Below, piece after piece: positions 21,952-31,238 of a stretch of DNA of 64,000 nucleotides. The translations under genes were made by a program, and so were the position numbers. Every line of letters begins with the position of its first letter. The stretch's first letter is position 1. Origin of the DNA: Nothophaeocryptopus gaeumannii (lineage: Eukaryota; Ascomycota; Dothideomycetes; Mycosphaerellales; Mycosphaerellaceae); assembly GCA_031771865.1 (NCBI GenBank), contig JASISA010000001.1, positions 1,798,001-1,862,000 on the forward strand. Reading direction: 5' to 3'. The notes beneath the pieces are model-generated. The model worked only from the letters and a program-made list of their open reading frames with translations. It was not told the DNA's origin and did no database searches.

Positions 21952-24900
21952 CTTGAGATGCTGGTGAAGCGAAGTTGTAGGAGATACAAGGCTTACCACA
22001 ACTCACCTTTTGAGTAGGATGTGCTCCTCTCTTGAAGTCGCCGAAAAAGCTTAACGTACGTGGCAGGACAACCTCGAGGACGGCACAGTTCACGCGTGAA
22101 GACATCTTAGGAAGCGATATGTGTGCCAGAGATCGTCCATTCGCGTTGGGTGTATATCCTCAAGCTCACCCTATTCGCTCGCAAGCGCAGCGTGAACCGG
22201 GCCTGCACATGGCATCTTTCAACGCGGCTCCTTGCTTCTGAAGTCAAAGAAGCTCTACTACGAGTGACAACTCATACCTGGGCCACGTGTATTCGGTAGC
22301 CGGGTGAAGACAGTCGAAATGCATCGGCGAGAGGATGGGAATGACGTCGCAGAAGGATTCGCGTGCAGATGGTTCAGTTCTAGAAGACATCGAGATGGTG
22401 GAGACTGGCGGCTTCCCGCGCGCCAGGTTGACGCTCATGCACTTCTTGGCCGGGAATAAGCTTCTCTGTACCGCCGTATACGCAGCTGCGGTAGCGAAGT
22501 GCGGTCTCGCTTGCAGACTGTGAGATTCTTTGCAGGCAGAAGGAATGTCGTGGAGGTCAGACAGTGTGGGTGAATGATGAATGTGAGGCCAAGCAATGCC
22601 ACTTGCTGTCTCGGCATCCTCCGTACCTCTACCCACGTACCATTCGGTCCTTCCCCTTCGACCTCACCTCTGAGCATTTGCGTCTGTCCTGCGCATTTGC
22701 TTCTCGCACGCCGCCATCGACTCCATTGTGACTCGCTAGTAGCACTCGCCCGATCGACACAGCCAGCATTACGACACTCAGGCTCTGTTTGAGGCCCATG
22801 AATGGCGCTTGAACGGCACGCAAGAATGCGCAAAATCGGGGCCGAACAAGAACCAATTCACTCCGTCAGTTCAGAAGCTCGCATACTCTCAGAGATCCAG
22901 GTCCAGAAGATGACGTTAAGAAATATATGGAATAGAAGCAGTGTAGTCACAGACTGTCAAGCAGGCGAAGAGCTAGGTCCGAGATGCGTACACGTGCCAC
23001 TTTCGAGCATGGCAGAGTCTCGGCTTGTGTACGCCCTCAAAGAGTTGGACGTTGGCATTAGTATTCGACAATGGATAGGCTTCGTCTCGAGCAGGCGCAG
23101 CTAGTGTCTTGAAGATAGCCGCCGGATATAGAGGGAGTTGCAGCGCTCACCCGATGACATCGCTTGGCTATGCCTATGAGAAAGGACCGTCGCCGCCGCT
23201 CACAATGCGACGCCAATGCCGACGATGCAGAATTGACTAGTTGCTTGGACCGACGACGACGACGAAGAAGAATTCCTCAGCGCACCTCCGCTCGCCGACC
23301 TCCGCCCGACTTTCACGTCGCCGCTTCGTCTCGCCCTCCGCTGCTAGCGTCAGTGAGTCAGTGAGCCCTTAGAAGCGCAAACAAATTTGCAGCTTCCACC
23401 AACCGCGAGAACCCAATGGCAGATCCGGTATGACATTTTCTCGATTCCACATCTGAGTATCGAACTACAAGATCGCTCCTACGTCTGAGATTAAGACCAT
23501 CTGTGGATTTCCATTCGCTCAGTACAGATGTAGGTCATTCTTTACGAATGTCCGAACTGTTTTGCACTTCTTTTGGACCTCGAGCCCCAAATTCGACCCG
23601 GAAGTCGGGCTTCCCATTCTGCATTTTCCCAACGTACTGCCTCGTCATTGGAAACACGCGCAACAGGCCATGTAAGTTGCGCCTTATGGGCGTGCCTGCG
23701 AGGCTGGTTGCAGACTAGGTTGATTTTGATACGGGAGAAGAAGACAGGCTGATTGTTCAGCTCTGTCGACGGGGCCGTCTACATATAAGTCATCGCCAAG
23801 ACATTACGAACGAAAATTGCGCGTTGCCTTTCTACGCATCGACACGCTTTTGAGCGATCGTCTCTTGCACACGGAGATGCCTACCACCACTTGCCTTCTT
23901 CGCCATGGGATTGCCTCGTCTTGGCTTGAGATTCCTGGAAAAGGCACACCTTTCATACAGCTCGTAGCGCACTCGCACCGAACGCAAGCCGCTATTCATG
24001 GCAAGCGACTGTCGAAAATAGCGCCGTTCACCTGCCACAATGAGATCCGTACGTTCACCTGCAAGGACTCGCATGCGGTCCCATGAAATAACTCATTCAC
24101 TTGCAAGGAATGCTCTCTAGGTGCCAAGACGACATTCATCACACCATCACCAACAATAACATCGGCTGCTATGTCTATTGCCCAAACTTCCGAGCGATAG
24201 CTGGAGGGTATCAGAGAAGCCGCTCTGACCAAGAGCTATAGATATGCACTGCGATCTGTCACCTGGACTGGAAACGAAATCAGTATCGAATTGGCGACAG
24301 CGGTGTTGGATGCCATCTACCTGCGAGGTCCACCAGAAGTTACAGGGCCAGAGCTGGCGCTGCGGGTTTTCGAGATTGGGATAGTTGGTGTTGCCGCTCA
24401 CAAGACGTGCGTGTGAATATGTTGATATGTGAGTCTGATCAGAAGATGCGGCGTCGTGAGACAGATTCTCCCTGCTTCCTTTCTATTACTGTCTTGCAGA
24501 GAGCTTTCGGGATACGATAGCGATTTCGCATCTTCTCTCAGTGTCACTAAGATCGACTGAGCCGTTAGGGTCGAAGTCGAACTGCGATTGCGGTGAACGA
24601 CCTTAGGAAAAGCAGTCGCATTGCCAGACTGCCGGAAGCGTGGAGCGATGGAGGACACCGGTGCCAGGAGTATAGTGCAAGAAGCCGCTTGTAGCACAAT
24701 CGCGTCGTATGGATAGAAATGATGTAAAAGGTCGGTCTCGAGCTTTCGATACTCATGTCTGTCTAGTCCTGTTTCTGTCCCGACTTGTACAGTGATCGTT
24801 TTCCAAAGGACCTCGGATACTGTTGTACATGTACGTCGTGCTCGCTCACGGGTATAACCTCCCCTTTAGTCTCTACGCCATTCCACTACCCTGGGTATTG

Positions 24901-24968
24901 CCATCCCAAATGTACCCCAACGCCTTGCCAGAGTCTTTCTGAATATCGCATTGTGCTCTCTACACCGC
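21952..24968. other. Long intergenic region, possible gene remnant at 24398-24840
   Basis: About 3 kb without a convincing gene. On the minus strand a frame from about 24840 to 24398 stays open and reads naturally in places (for example EYRKLETDLLHHFYPYDAIV near 24740-24690), but it has no clear start codon and I recognise no family. It could be a lost exon or chance. The rest holds only short frames; Arg-rich reading around 23164-23364 reflects CGN-rich DNA. Confidence 0.35.
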
Positions 24969-25985
24969 TTATAATGAAGCCCTTCTCAAAACATCTATAA
25001 TCCAATTTTTCGCCTGTACACTCTCCCTGAATTTGAAGTTGCATGCCAGTGGAAAACAATGCATCTGTTTATCCCAATCCAGCCATTCGCCTTGCACCCA
25101 AGCCTGATTACACTTCTCCCTGAATAAAATCGCATCCGGGCTCAGGATATCATACCTCCCCGTCACACCATGCACTTTCACTCCCCTCCTCGTTAGCGGA
25201 GTGATGTCCGCATATAAGGGTGAGACTCGCGTATCGCAAGGCGGCCAGTCACCTCTCCACGCTCGTGCGGTTTCATTCACAAAGGGGATTCGAAGGAGAG
25301 GGTCTTTTTTGGCGATGGTTTTCATGTCGGGGTTTCCCCTTCGGAGATCGGTCGAAGGCGAAATCGCTAGTATGGCTTTGGGACAGGGTGAGTCGGGTTC
25401 TTCGAGGAGAGCGTTCACGACCAGGGCGAGAACAATATTCCCACCTGCGGAGTCGCCTGCCAAGATTACGTCTTCGCCTGTTTCTACGGATTGGAGGAGA
25501 AATGTCCGGTAGAGCTTCATGAGCAGCGGGAAGGTAGTCGGTGCGGGACTGTTCGGCGCGAGAGGGTAGGAGACGAGCGTGACTGTCGTGACTGGGAGGT
25601 CGTTGGCGATCTCGGAGATCAAGTACCAATGTTCTGACGAGGCGGGCATTTTCCATCCTCCTCCTGCGAAGTAGTATAGGTGTTTCCGATTACTCTTCTC
25701 TTCTGCTTTGTGATGCTTAGGCACAACGTCGTAGAGGTATATATCATCCACCATTCGTTCATGGATGTCGCATCTTATCTTGGCGCGTTTGTGAGGTGTG
25801 AGTTGCGGCGAGCCGGGAGGATACTCTTTCTTCGTTGAGAGGATCTTGGAGCTGAAGGGTCGGATGATGGTTTGAAGGAGCCACATGTACGTGCTCCGGT
25901 CAAGGCGTTTGGTGACTTTGATTGAGGGTCGCTGCGACTCGTCGAGGTTCGCGGGCTGCTCGGTGTGCGATGGAGAGGATGCCAT
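24969..25985 (-). CDS. Alpha/beta hydrolase, HSL/steryl-acetyl-hydrolase-like
   Basis: A 338-residue hydrolase from the ATG at 25985 (MASSPSHTEQPANL); an upstream extension to 26120 looks less likely. The catalytic Ser is in GDSAGGN, the Asp in VTGRYDILSPDA and the His in KQMHCFPLACN near the C-terminus, matching the hormone-sensitive-lipase-type alpha/beta fold-3 family. The oxyanion-hole motif, usually HGGG, reads YFAGGGW, so the first His is Ala. The substrate is probably a small ester or acetylated lipid, by family analogy. No signal peptide is seen from this start. The neighbour at 26477 is on the same strand, about 490 bp upstream. Confidence 0.8.
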   Translation of the reverse strand: MASSPSHTEQPANLDESQRPSIKVTKRLDRSTYMWLLQTIIRPFSSKILSTKKEYPPGSPQLTPHKRAKIRCDIHERMVDDIYLYDVVPKHHKAEEKSNRKHLYYFAGGGWKMPASSEHWYLISEIANDLPVTTVTLVSYPLAPNSPAPTTFPLLMKLYRTFLLQSVETGEDVILAGDSAGGNIVLALVVNALLEEPDSPCPKAILAISPSTDLRRGNPDMKTIAKKDPLLRIPFVNETARAWRGDWPPCDTRVSPLYADITPLTRRGVKVHGVTGRYDILSPDAILFREKCNQAWVQGEWLDWDKQMHCFPLACNFKFRESVQAKNWIIDVLRRASL

Positions 25986-26476
25986 GTTAGCCTCGGACTG
26001 GACGCGGTTAGCGGCACGTGCTATTCCGAGGGGTGTCGCTGCCGCCGATTCTGTAGTGAAGATGAAGGTGATGTCGTTCGGGATACGACCAGAAACGAAG
26101 GATAATGGAAACGGTTTCACCTCACCGGCGGCTCCTTGACGTGCACATGGACCCTACCAAGCAACAAACGGTCCAATGAATTAGTCGCAGTCCAGAACGC
26201 CAGTGCCTATATCGTGAGTTGGGTCTAATGCGATTTGAGGCAGACTCGTCTCGTCATCGATGAAGAGCCACGTTGTATTCTACGGGAAGTTGTGTCGATC
26301 TCTCCTCCTCAGATCGGACCCTGATGAAGAGCTTGGCATCGACTCACATAGTAGGACTACTCCGACTAACTCTACCAGATCCAATCATTGACGCGTCCAC
26401 TGCAGCCATCATCCGTGCGCACAGAACACCTTCTAAGCACCACGCTTGGAAAGCTTATTGGTGCACTTGCTGGACT
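25986..26476. other. Intergenic, no gene seen
   Basis: Upstream region of the alpha/beta hydrolase. Nothing recognised. Confidence 0.4.
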
Positions 26477-26683
26477 TCACCTCTTCGATGTGCGAGTGAA
26501 GGCTGGACATTCCGGAGCTGTTTGATTCTTGATACTCTGAACCGAGCCAGAGAGTATCCCTCGAAGTCCGAAGTGATCAGGGCCTGCCCGTCTGTTCCTC
26601 TTCACCGGAGCGCATCCTTCGTATGTCTGAGCATAGGCTGCTGAAACGAAAAGAGAAGCGAAGAGGAGCTTAAGGATTTTCAT
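26477..26683 (-). CDS. Small secreted protein, candidate effector
   Basis: A 68-residue frame begins with a strong signal peptide (MKILKLLFASLFVSAAYA), with predicted cleavage before QTYEGCAP. The mature part is about 50 residues, basic, with two cysteines and one NQT glycosylation sequon. I recognise no family. Small secreted proteins of this size are often effectors or antimicrobial peptides in plant-associated fungi, but that is inference from size and signal only. A possible intron (GTGAAG after CAP, ending at GGTTCAG) would keep the frame and shorten the product further, so the 3' part is uncertain. Confidence 0.45.
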   Translation of the reverse strand: MKILKLLFASLFVSAAYAQTYEGCAPVKRNRRAGPDHFGLRGILSGSVQSIKNQTAPECPAFTRTSKR

Positions 26684-27895
26684 CCTGTTGCGAATGCTGT
26701 CGAATGCGGTAGAAGATGGGCTATTGCAATCTACTAGCCCTGTTTGGTGCTTCTTATGGTCCTCTTTCGCATGAATGTTGGCGAGAGCTCGAAAGAGCGA
26801 TGCCGTCACAAGCGAAGAGGTGGACCGACAGATCTTGCTACGTTCTTCCAAGAACATCAGCTCATGGTGTCGGCCTTCATTTGGGCTTTGAGTAATAATG
26901 CTGACGGGACTGGATCGGGCCCGAACTTTTGCTCTTCTGATGGCCGTCTTTGCGAAGGCCGGCCATGAGAACATATTGAGCAGATTTGCGGCTTCGACCT
27001 CCAGGACCTACTTCGCGTATTCTGTATCACCGCCAATATTGTTACATCACAAAGTCGCTTGTGTCACCATGGGCCTTTCGAGGTTTGAGCTCAATGGCAA
27101 CCTGCACTGTTGTGTTAGGTACCAGTGGTTTCAAGCTTTGTACCTCTGTCTTTGAGCTGTTCGGTGAGAGTTGTCAAGCTTTCTCCAAGAGATCATACGA
27201 AGGGCGTCGCACTGCAGCGGAAAGTAGCTGGACGAATTTACCACTTGCAAGACGATGAGCTCAAAGCATCCCGCGCCATGATGAAGCTCTCAAGTTCTCC
27301 TTCCATCTTTGTCCTGGGATGGTATCTTCTGCACGGGTTGTGAACACAGGAAGGGCCTGGGTTTCGTCTACTGCAACAAGGCAATGAGCTCTAACGTGGC
27401 GTATGCGCTCATGGGAGCACAAATGGGGCTTGTGCGGATAGTTTCACCCATTTCGTCCGACTTGGTTGCCCAAGGACAAGGTAGCTTGAACAAGGTAGCT
27501 TGAACAGGGTAGTTCTAGCTTGAACAGGGTAGCTTGGCGGGGACTGCTGTCTTCTCGCATTGCTAACACAACCTCGATCAAGAAGGTCAACCCGGTCCCT
27601 CGCGCGAGTGCCTCCGATGTGATATCGTTCACTTCACCAGGCCCAAAATGAACATCAAGAGAAGCTCACAGCCGCATTGGATCTTGTGCTCAGAAGTCGT
27701 GCCTTGTGGCTCTCTTTCTGTTACACTGCAGCGTCCTGCATTCAGCCAGTACTACACATCGAGCTCCGGACTGCGGAAATGAGATACATGTAAAGTGATG
27801 GGAATTCGGCCACCAATAAAGAGACACCACGATTGAAGAAGAGCTTTTGCCTCGACATGATCGCCAAGCCATTCATTCAAGCTACATGCATCTCA
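26684..27895. other. Intergenic, with a short tandem repeat
   Basis: No gene recognised. It contains the 14-bp-unit tandem repeat listed at 27475-27537 and is otherwise ordinary. Confidence 0.45.
27475..27537. repeat. Imperfect tandem repeat, about 14-bp unit
   Basis: The unit GGTAGCTTGAACAA recurs as ggtagcttgaacaa, ggtagcttgaacag, a form with a small insert (ggtagttcta then gcttgaacag) and a partial ggtagcttgg. This is a local replication-slippage array with no visible coding role. Confidence 0.75.
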
Positions 27896-29425
27896 TCACT
27901 GTCGAAACCCTTCTTGAGCTTCCGAAACAAGCTGCCTATGAGCTTCACTCCTCACTCTCACCCTTAACGGAAACGGCTCCCCCGAACTCCACGAATTGAC
28001 CTTCCTATCATCAAAAGCCCCATTTTGTTCAAGATCAAAACACCTCACCACCCTTGCAAAAGGCAGAAACAAAGCCGGCTGCGCAGCTTTATATCCAATA
28101 CAAACCCTCCTCCCTCCCCCAAAGCCCCAAAAGTCGTGAGTCAATCTCGCCTCATTCCCCAAACCATCAATCCACCTCTCTGGTCGGAAAACATCAGACT
28201 GTGGATAGTCTGCGCAGATGGCAGGGATGTTGATTATAAAGTTTGTTCCTTTCGGGAAGATGTAATTCTCGAAGGTGAAGTCTTCGGATGCTGTGTGGGG
28301 TGGGACCTGAGGCACCACGGGCCGCCAGCGGAGACATTCTTTGATGAAGGCGCAGGTGTAGGGGAGGGAGGGGATGTCGCTCACGATAGGCAAGCGTAGT
28401 GTGCCAGAGGAATCGATGCAGACGGTGTCGATTTCGTTTCGGACTTTTGAGAATGGTTCTTGGTGCGTGATGGCAGCCATGAGGCAGGTGTTGAGTGCGA
28501 TCCGAGGGTTGTCCCCGCCAGCGGAGATGACTGTGTTCGTGAGGTAGCATGCCTCTTCTTCAGTACCTTTGAATTCCGTCTTAGGATTCAGAACGACATC
28601 CCGCGCCCACGTACTCCCACCTTCCCCTCCTCTTCTCTGAATGCCATCCTTAACCCCCTCCCACCACCTCCCAAACACTTCCGCATGTCTCACGCTCATG
28701 CCCTCCCATTTCCCCCTCCACCCTTGCATCCACTTCGGCAACCTCTCCAAACAAGGAAAGAAGTCCACTGTCGTATTTTGGATCGAAGCAAGAAATTCCA
28801 TGGTCGTCTTGCGATAATCCGCCATCTCGCTCTCACTCCTGTTCAGTCTTTCTCCAGCAACGACGCCGTACATCATTCCTGTAGCGTACCTCGAATTCCA
28901 TCTCCACCAGCCCGCATCCTCCTTCAAATACTCTTGCAGTAGGATTCTACTCTCGGCGTCCTGCCATTCGATAAAGCGGGCGTGCCACTCACTGTTGAGT
29001 AAAGGACGCATAAGCCTTCTCAATTCACTCCACTTGGCCGTGGATTGCGTGACGGACCGCATTCCTCTCGAAATGAGGTTTCCCGAGATGGGCATGGGCG
29101 GCCGTTCATGCGTAGCCTTCGCCCTCTTGTGAATTATCTCATTTGTGACGGCATTGGTGTTTAGCAGGACGTAGAGGGTTGAGCCGAGGTGAAGGGTTGT
29201 CACGTCACCGTACTGTTGGCTGAGTGTTGAGAAGTAGGAAGCCATTGTCCCATTCTTGCGATGGGACCAGAAGGTAAGGAGGTTGCCGACGATGGGCCTG
29301 CCACGAGGTCCTGGTGGGAGTTTGTATTTCCTGAAGGATGACCATTTCTTATCGACTGGTTGCACAAGCTCATGAAGGGCGACGAAAAGGAGTAGCGATG
29401 CTATTGCGAACACAATCCATTGCAT
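27896..29425 (-). CDS. Cytochrome P450 monooxygenase
   Basis: A single-exon P450 of 509 residues, haem-thiolate and ER-anchored. An N-terminal membrane helix (MQWIVFAIASLLLFVALHEL) leads to the proline-rich hinge KLPPGPRGRPIVGN. The I-helix motif reads AGGDNP (residues 302-307), where the usual acid-alcohol pair would be D-T; ExxR is E363-R366 (KECLR); the PERW motif is at 415-418; and the haem loop is FGGGRRVCIG with Cys442. Fold and cofactor residues are complete, so an active oxygenase is likely, with the Asn in the proton-relay position as a caveat. It diverges from a UbiA prenyltransferase 647 bp away. That pairing is typical of meroterpenoid or prenylated-aromatic pathways, in which P450s oxidise the prenylated product. 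The substrate is unknown. Confidence 0.9.
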   Translation of the reverse strand: MQWIVFAIASLLLFVALHELVQPVDKKWSSFRKYKLPPGPRGRPIVGNLLTFWSHRKNGTMASYFSTLSQQYGDVTTLHLGSTLYVLLNTNAVTNEIIHKRAKATHERPPMPISGNLISRGMRSVTQSTAKWSELRRLMRPLLNSEWHARFIEWQDAESRILLQEYLKEDAGWWRWNSRYATGMMYGVVAGERLNRSESEMADYRKTTMEFLASIQNTTVDFFPCLERLPKWMQGWRGKWEGMSVRHAEVFGRWWEGVKDGIQRRGGEGGSTWARDVVLNPKTEFKGTEEEACYLTNTVISAGGDNPRIALNTCLMAAITHQEPFSKVRNEIDTVCIDSSGTLRLPIVSDIPSLPYTCAFIKECLRWRPVVPQVPPHTASEDFTFENYIFPKGTNFIINIPAICADYPQSDVFRPERWIDGLGNEARLTHDFWGFGGGRRVCIGYKAAQPALFLPFARVVRCFDLEQNGAFDDRKVNSWSSGEPFPLRVRVRSEAHRQLVSEAQEGFRQ

Positions 29426-30072
29426 GTTGAGTGGCCGAGGTGATGTCTGATGTTGTCGATTGTCGATCAGATGTGAGAATGAAGCGCCAGACTGACAATC
29501 AACAAGATACCATCGTTATCGATTGTCATTTCAAAACCGTTAGTGCCAAAATCTGTGTGATGAAGTGCCGTCCCGTCTATAATGGTAGTCCTTCTTCACA
29601 GCTGCCAAACTACTGCCGCAGATGCAGTAGTCCGGCGGGAATACCGGATCCGCGTCTTAGTGGCCAATGTGTTGGCCATGCTGCAGCTTAGCTCGGTGAC
29701 GTGTCGACAGCAGTCTGGCCGCAGCCAGAAAGTTCAAGCATTGGTTGCTTCCAGTTGCGGTAAGCCATCCTTGATCCTTGTGGAACATGAGTTCGAATTG
29801 GACTTCATGCATGATCACAGACGTCGCGATGCTGCTTCGAGCTTCATCCAGCTTCGTCAATGGTCGTGAACGACAGATGATGGGCCCTGCGCCAGGAGGC
29901 CTAGGTTCATCATGGACCAGCGCCTCAAACACGTATGCTTCAGTAAGTCTGTTGCACGATCAAGAGGGAACCTGTCGCGCGTTCGAGAGGCCTATTTATT
30001 CAACGGCTCCAAGTCGAAGCCAGCATCATCCTCAGACCTCAAATCTTGCAGACCTCGTTGCCCATCACCATC
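29426..30072. promoter_or_regulatory. Shared divergent promoter region of P450 and UbiA genes
   Basis: A 647-bp spacer between the two start codons; a common bidirectional control region is the simplest expectation. I did not identify a specific factor site. Confidence 0.4.
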
Positions 30073-31095
30073 ATGAGTACCACTTCCTCAAAAGCCTCCA
30101 ATGAGGTGCCCAACGATGTCGGCTACAAGGCACCAACCACCGGAATCTTCCGATTTGTACCGACTTCCCTCGTCCCATATGCCGAGCTCATGCGTCTCGA
30201 CCGACCTGCTGGATACTACGCATTCTATTGGCACTATGGCATTGGAGTCGCCTTTGCAGCTTGCGTTGCTCCAGAGGCACCAACACCAACAGAGCTCTCC
30301 GCTCTCGCGGCGTACCTAGCTGCCTGGGTGCTGATATTCAGAGGCGCTGTTTGCACCTGGAACGACAACATAGACCAGGAGTTCGACAGACAGGTCGCAC
30401 GCTGCCGTGTACGACCCATTGCTCGAGGTGCAGTGAGCACGATGCAGGGCCATATCTTCACAGCTCTGCAGACAGCCCTATGTGGGGCTATGCTCGTTCC
30501 GTTTCCGGTACCTGTTTCGATATACGCAGCTATTATGAGCATTGTACTGGCCATCTATCCTTTCGGAAAGCGATTCACGGATTTCCCACAGGTTATTCTT
30601 GGCTTTGCTTTTGCGATTCCGATCTTCTTGTGTTCGGCTGCTCTTGGCACCGACCCTCTCCTTCAGCGAGCCTGGCTAGAATCATCGGACGTGTCTGGCC
30701 AGCTACATGGGGCCCTATGCTTATACGGAGCAAACACTCTCTGGACCATCATCTTCGACACTGTATACGCACATCAGGATATCAAGGATGACATCAAGGC
30801 AGGCGTGAAGTCCTTGGCAGTCCGCCTCGGCGATTGGACGAAGTCGGGCTTGGGTGTTCTGAGTCTCATCCAGGTCGGCTTGTTGGTAGCGTCTGGAGTA
30901 TTCTGTGAGCTGAGCTGGCCATTCTTCGTGTTGGGCTGCGGTGGTGCTGGTGTGTCGCTGTTCGCCATGCTGTATCTGGTGGATTTAGAGAAGCCTTCAA
31001 GCTGCGCCTGGTGGTTTGGTCCTGGCTCCAGACTGGTGGGGTCGAGTGTCGTCTTGGGATTGCTCGGCCACTACTTGTTCCGGATCACTGTGTGA
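30073..31095 (+). CDS. UbiA-family membrane prenyltransferase
   Basis: A 340-residue membrane enzyme that attaches a polyprenyl chain to an aromatic acceptor. The ATG at 30073 (MSTTSSKASNEV) is preferred over one at 30046. Both Asp-rich Mg-diphosphate motifs are present: NDNIDQEFD at about residues 97-105 and DTVYAHQDIKDD from about residue 229. The opening ELMRLDRPAGYYAFYWHYGI is more like meroterpenoid UbiA enzymes than like mitochondrial Coq2, and no mitochondrial presequence is evident. About eight or nine hydrophobic helices follow. Paired divergently with a P450, it may form a minimal biosynthetic locus; no polyketide synthase or terpene cyclase is within this window. It converges on the OTT_1508 gene with a gap of 143 bp. 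Confidence 0.87.
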   Translation: MSTTSSKASNEVPNDVGYKAPTTGIFRFVPTSLVPYAELMRLDRPAGYYAFYWHYGIGVAFAACVAPEAPTPTELSALAAYLAAWVLIFRGAVCTWNDNIDQEFDRQVARCRVRPIARGAVSTMQGHIFTALQTALCGAMLVPFPVPVSIYAAIMSIVLAIYPFGKRFTDFPQVILGFAFAIPIFLCSAALGTDPLLQRAWLESSDVSGQLHGALCLYGANTLWTIIFDTVYAHQDIKDDIKAGVKSLAVRLGDWTKSGLGVLSLIQVGLLVASGVFCELSWPFFVLGCGGAGVSLFAMLYLVDLEKPSSCAWWFGPGSRLVGSSVVLGLLGHYLFRITV

Positions 31096-31238
31096 GGCAT
31101 CGGGTGGGGTTCTCCGGAGGTTGACTGTTCAGAGTAGAGCGGAGTATTGGAGGCCGCTTGGTAGAGCCTTCTTGGAGTGTGGACTCCATCGTATTTGTAC
31201 CGAGATTCTTGCTTAGTAGTCTGTTTGGAAACTCGTAT

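Noticed and set aside
30073..31095. Mitochondrial Coq2 (ubiquinone pathway)
   Set aside because: No presequence, and the opening motif resembles meroterpenoid UbiA enzymes; not fully excluded.
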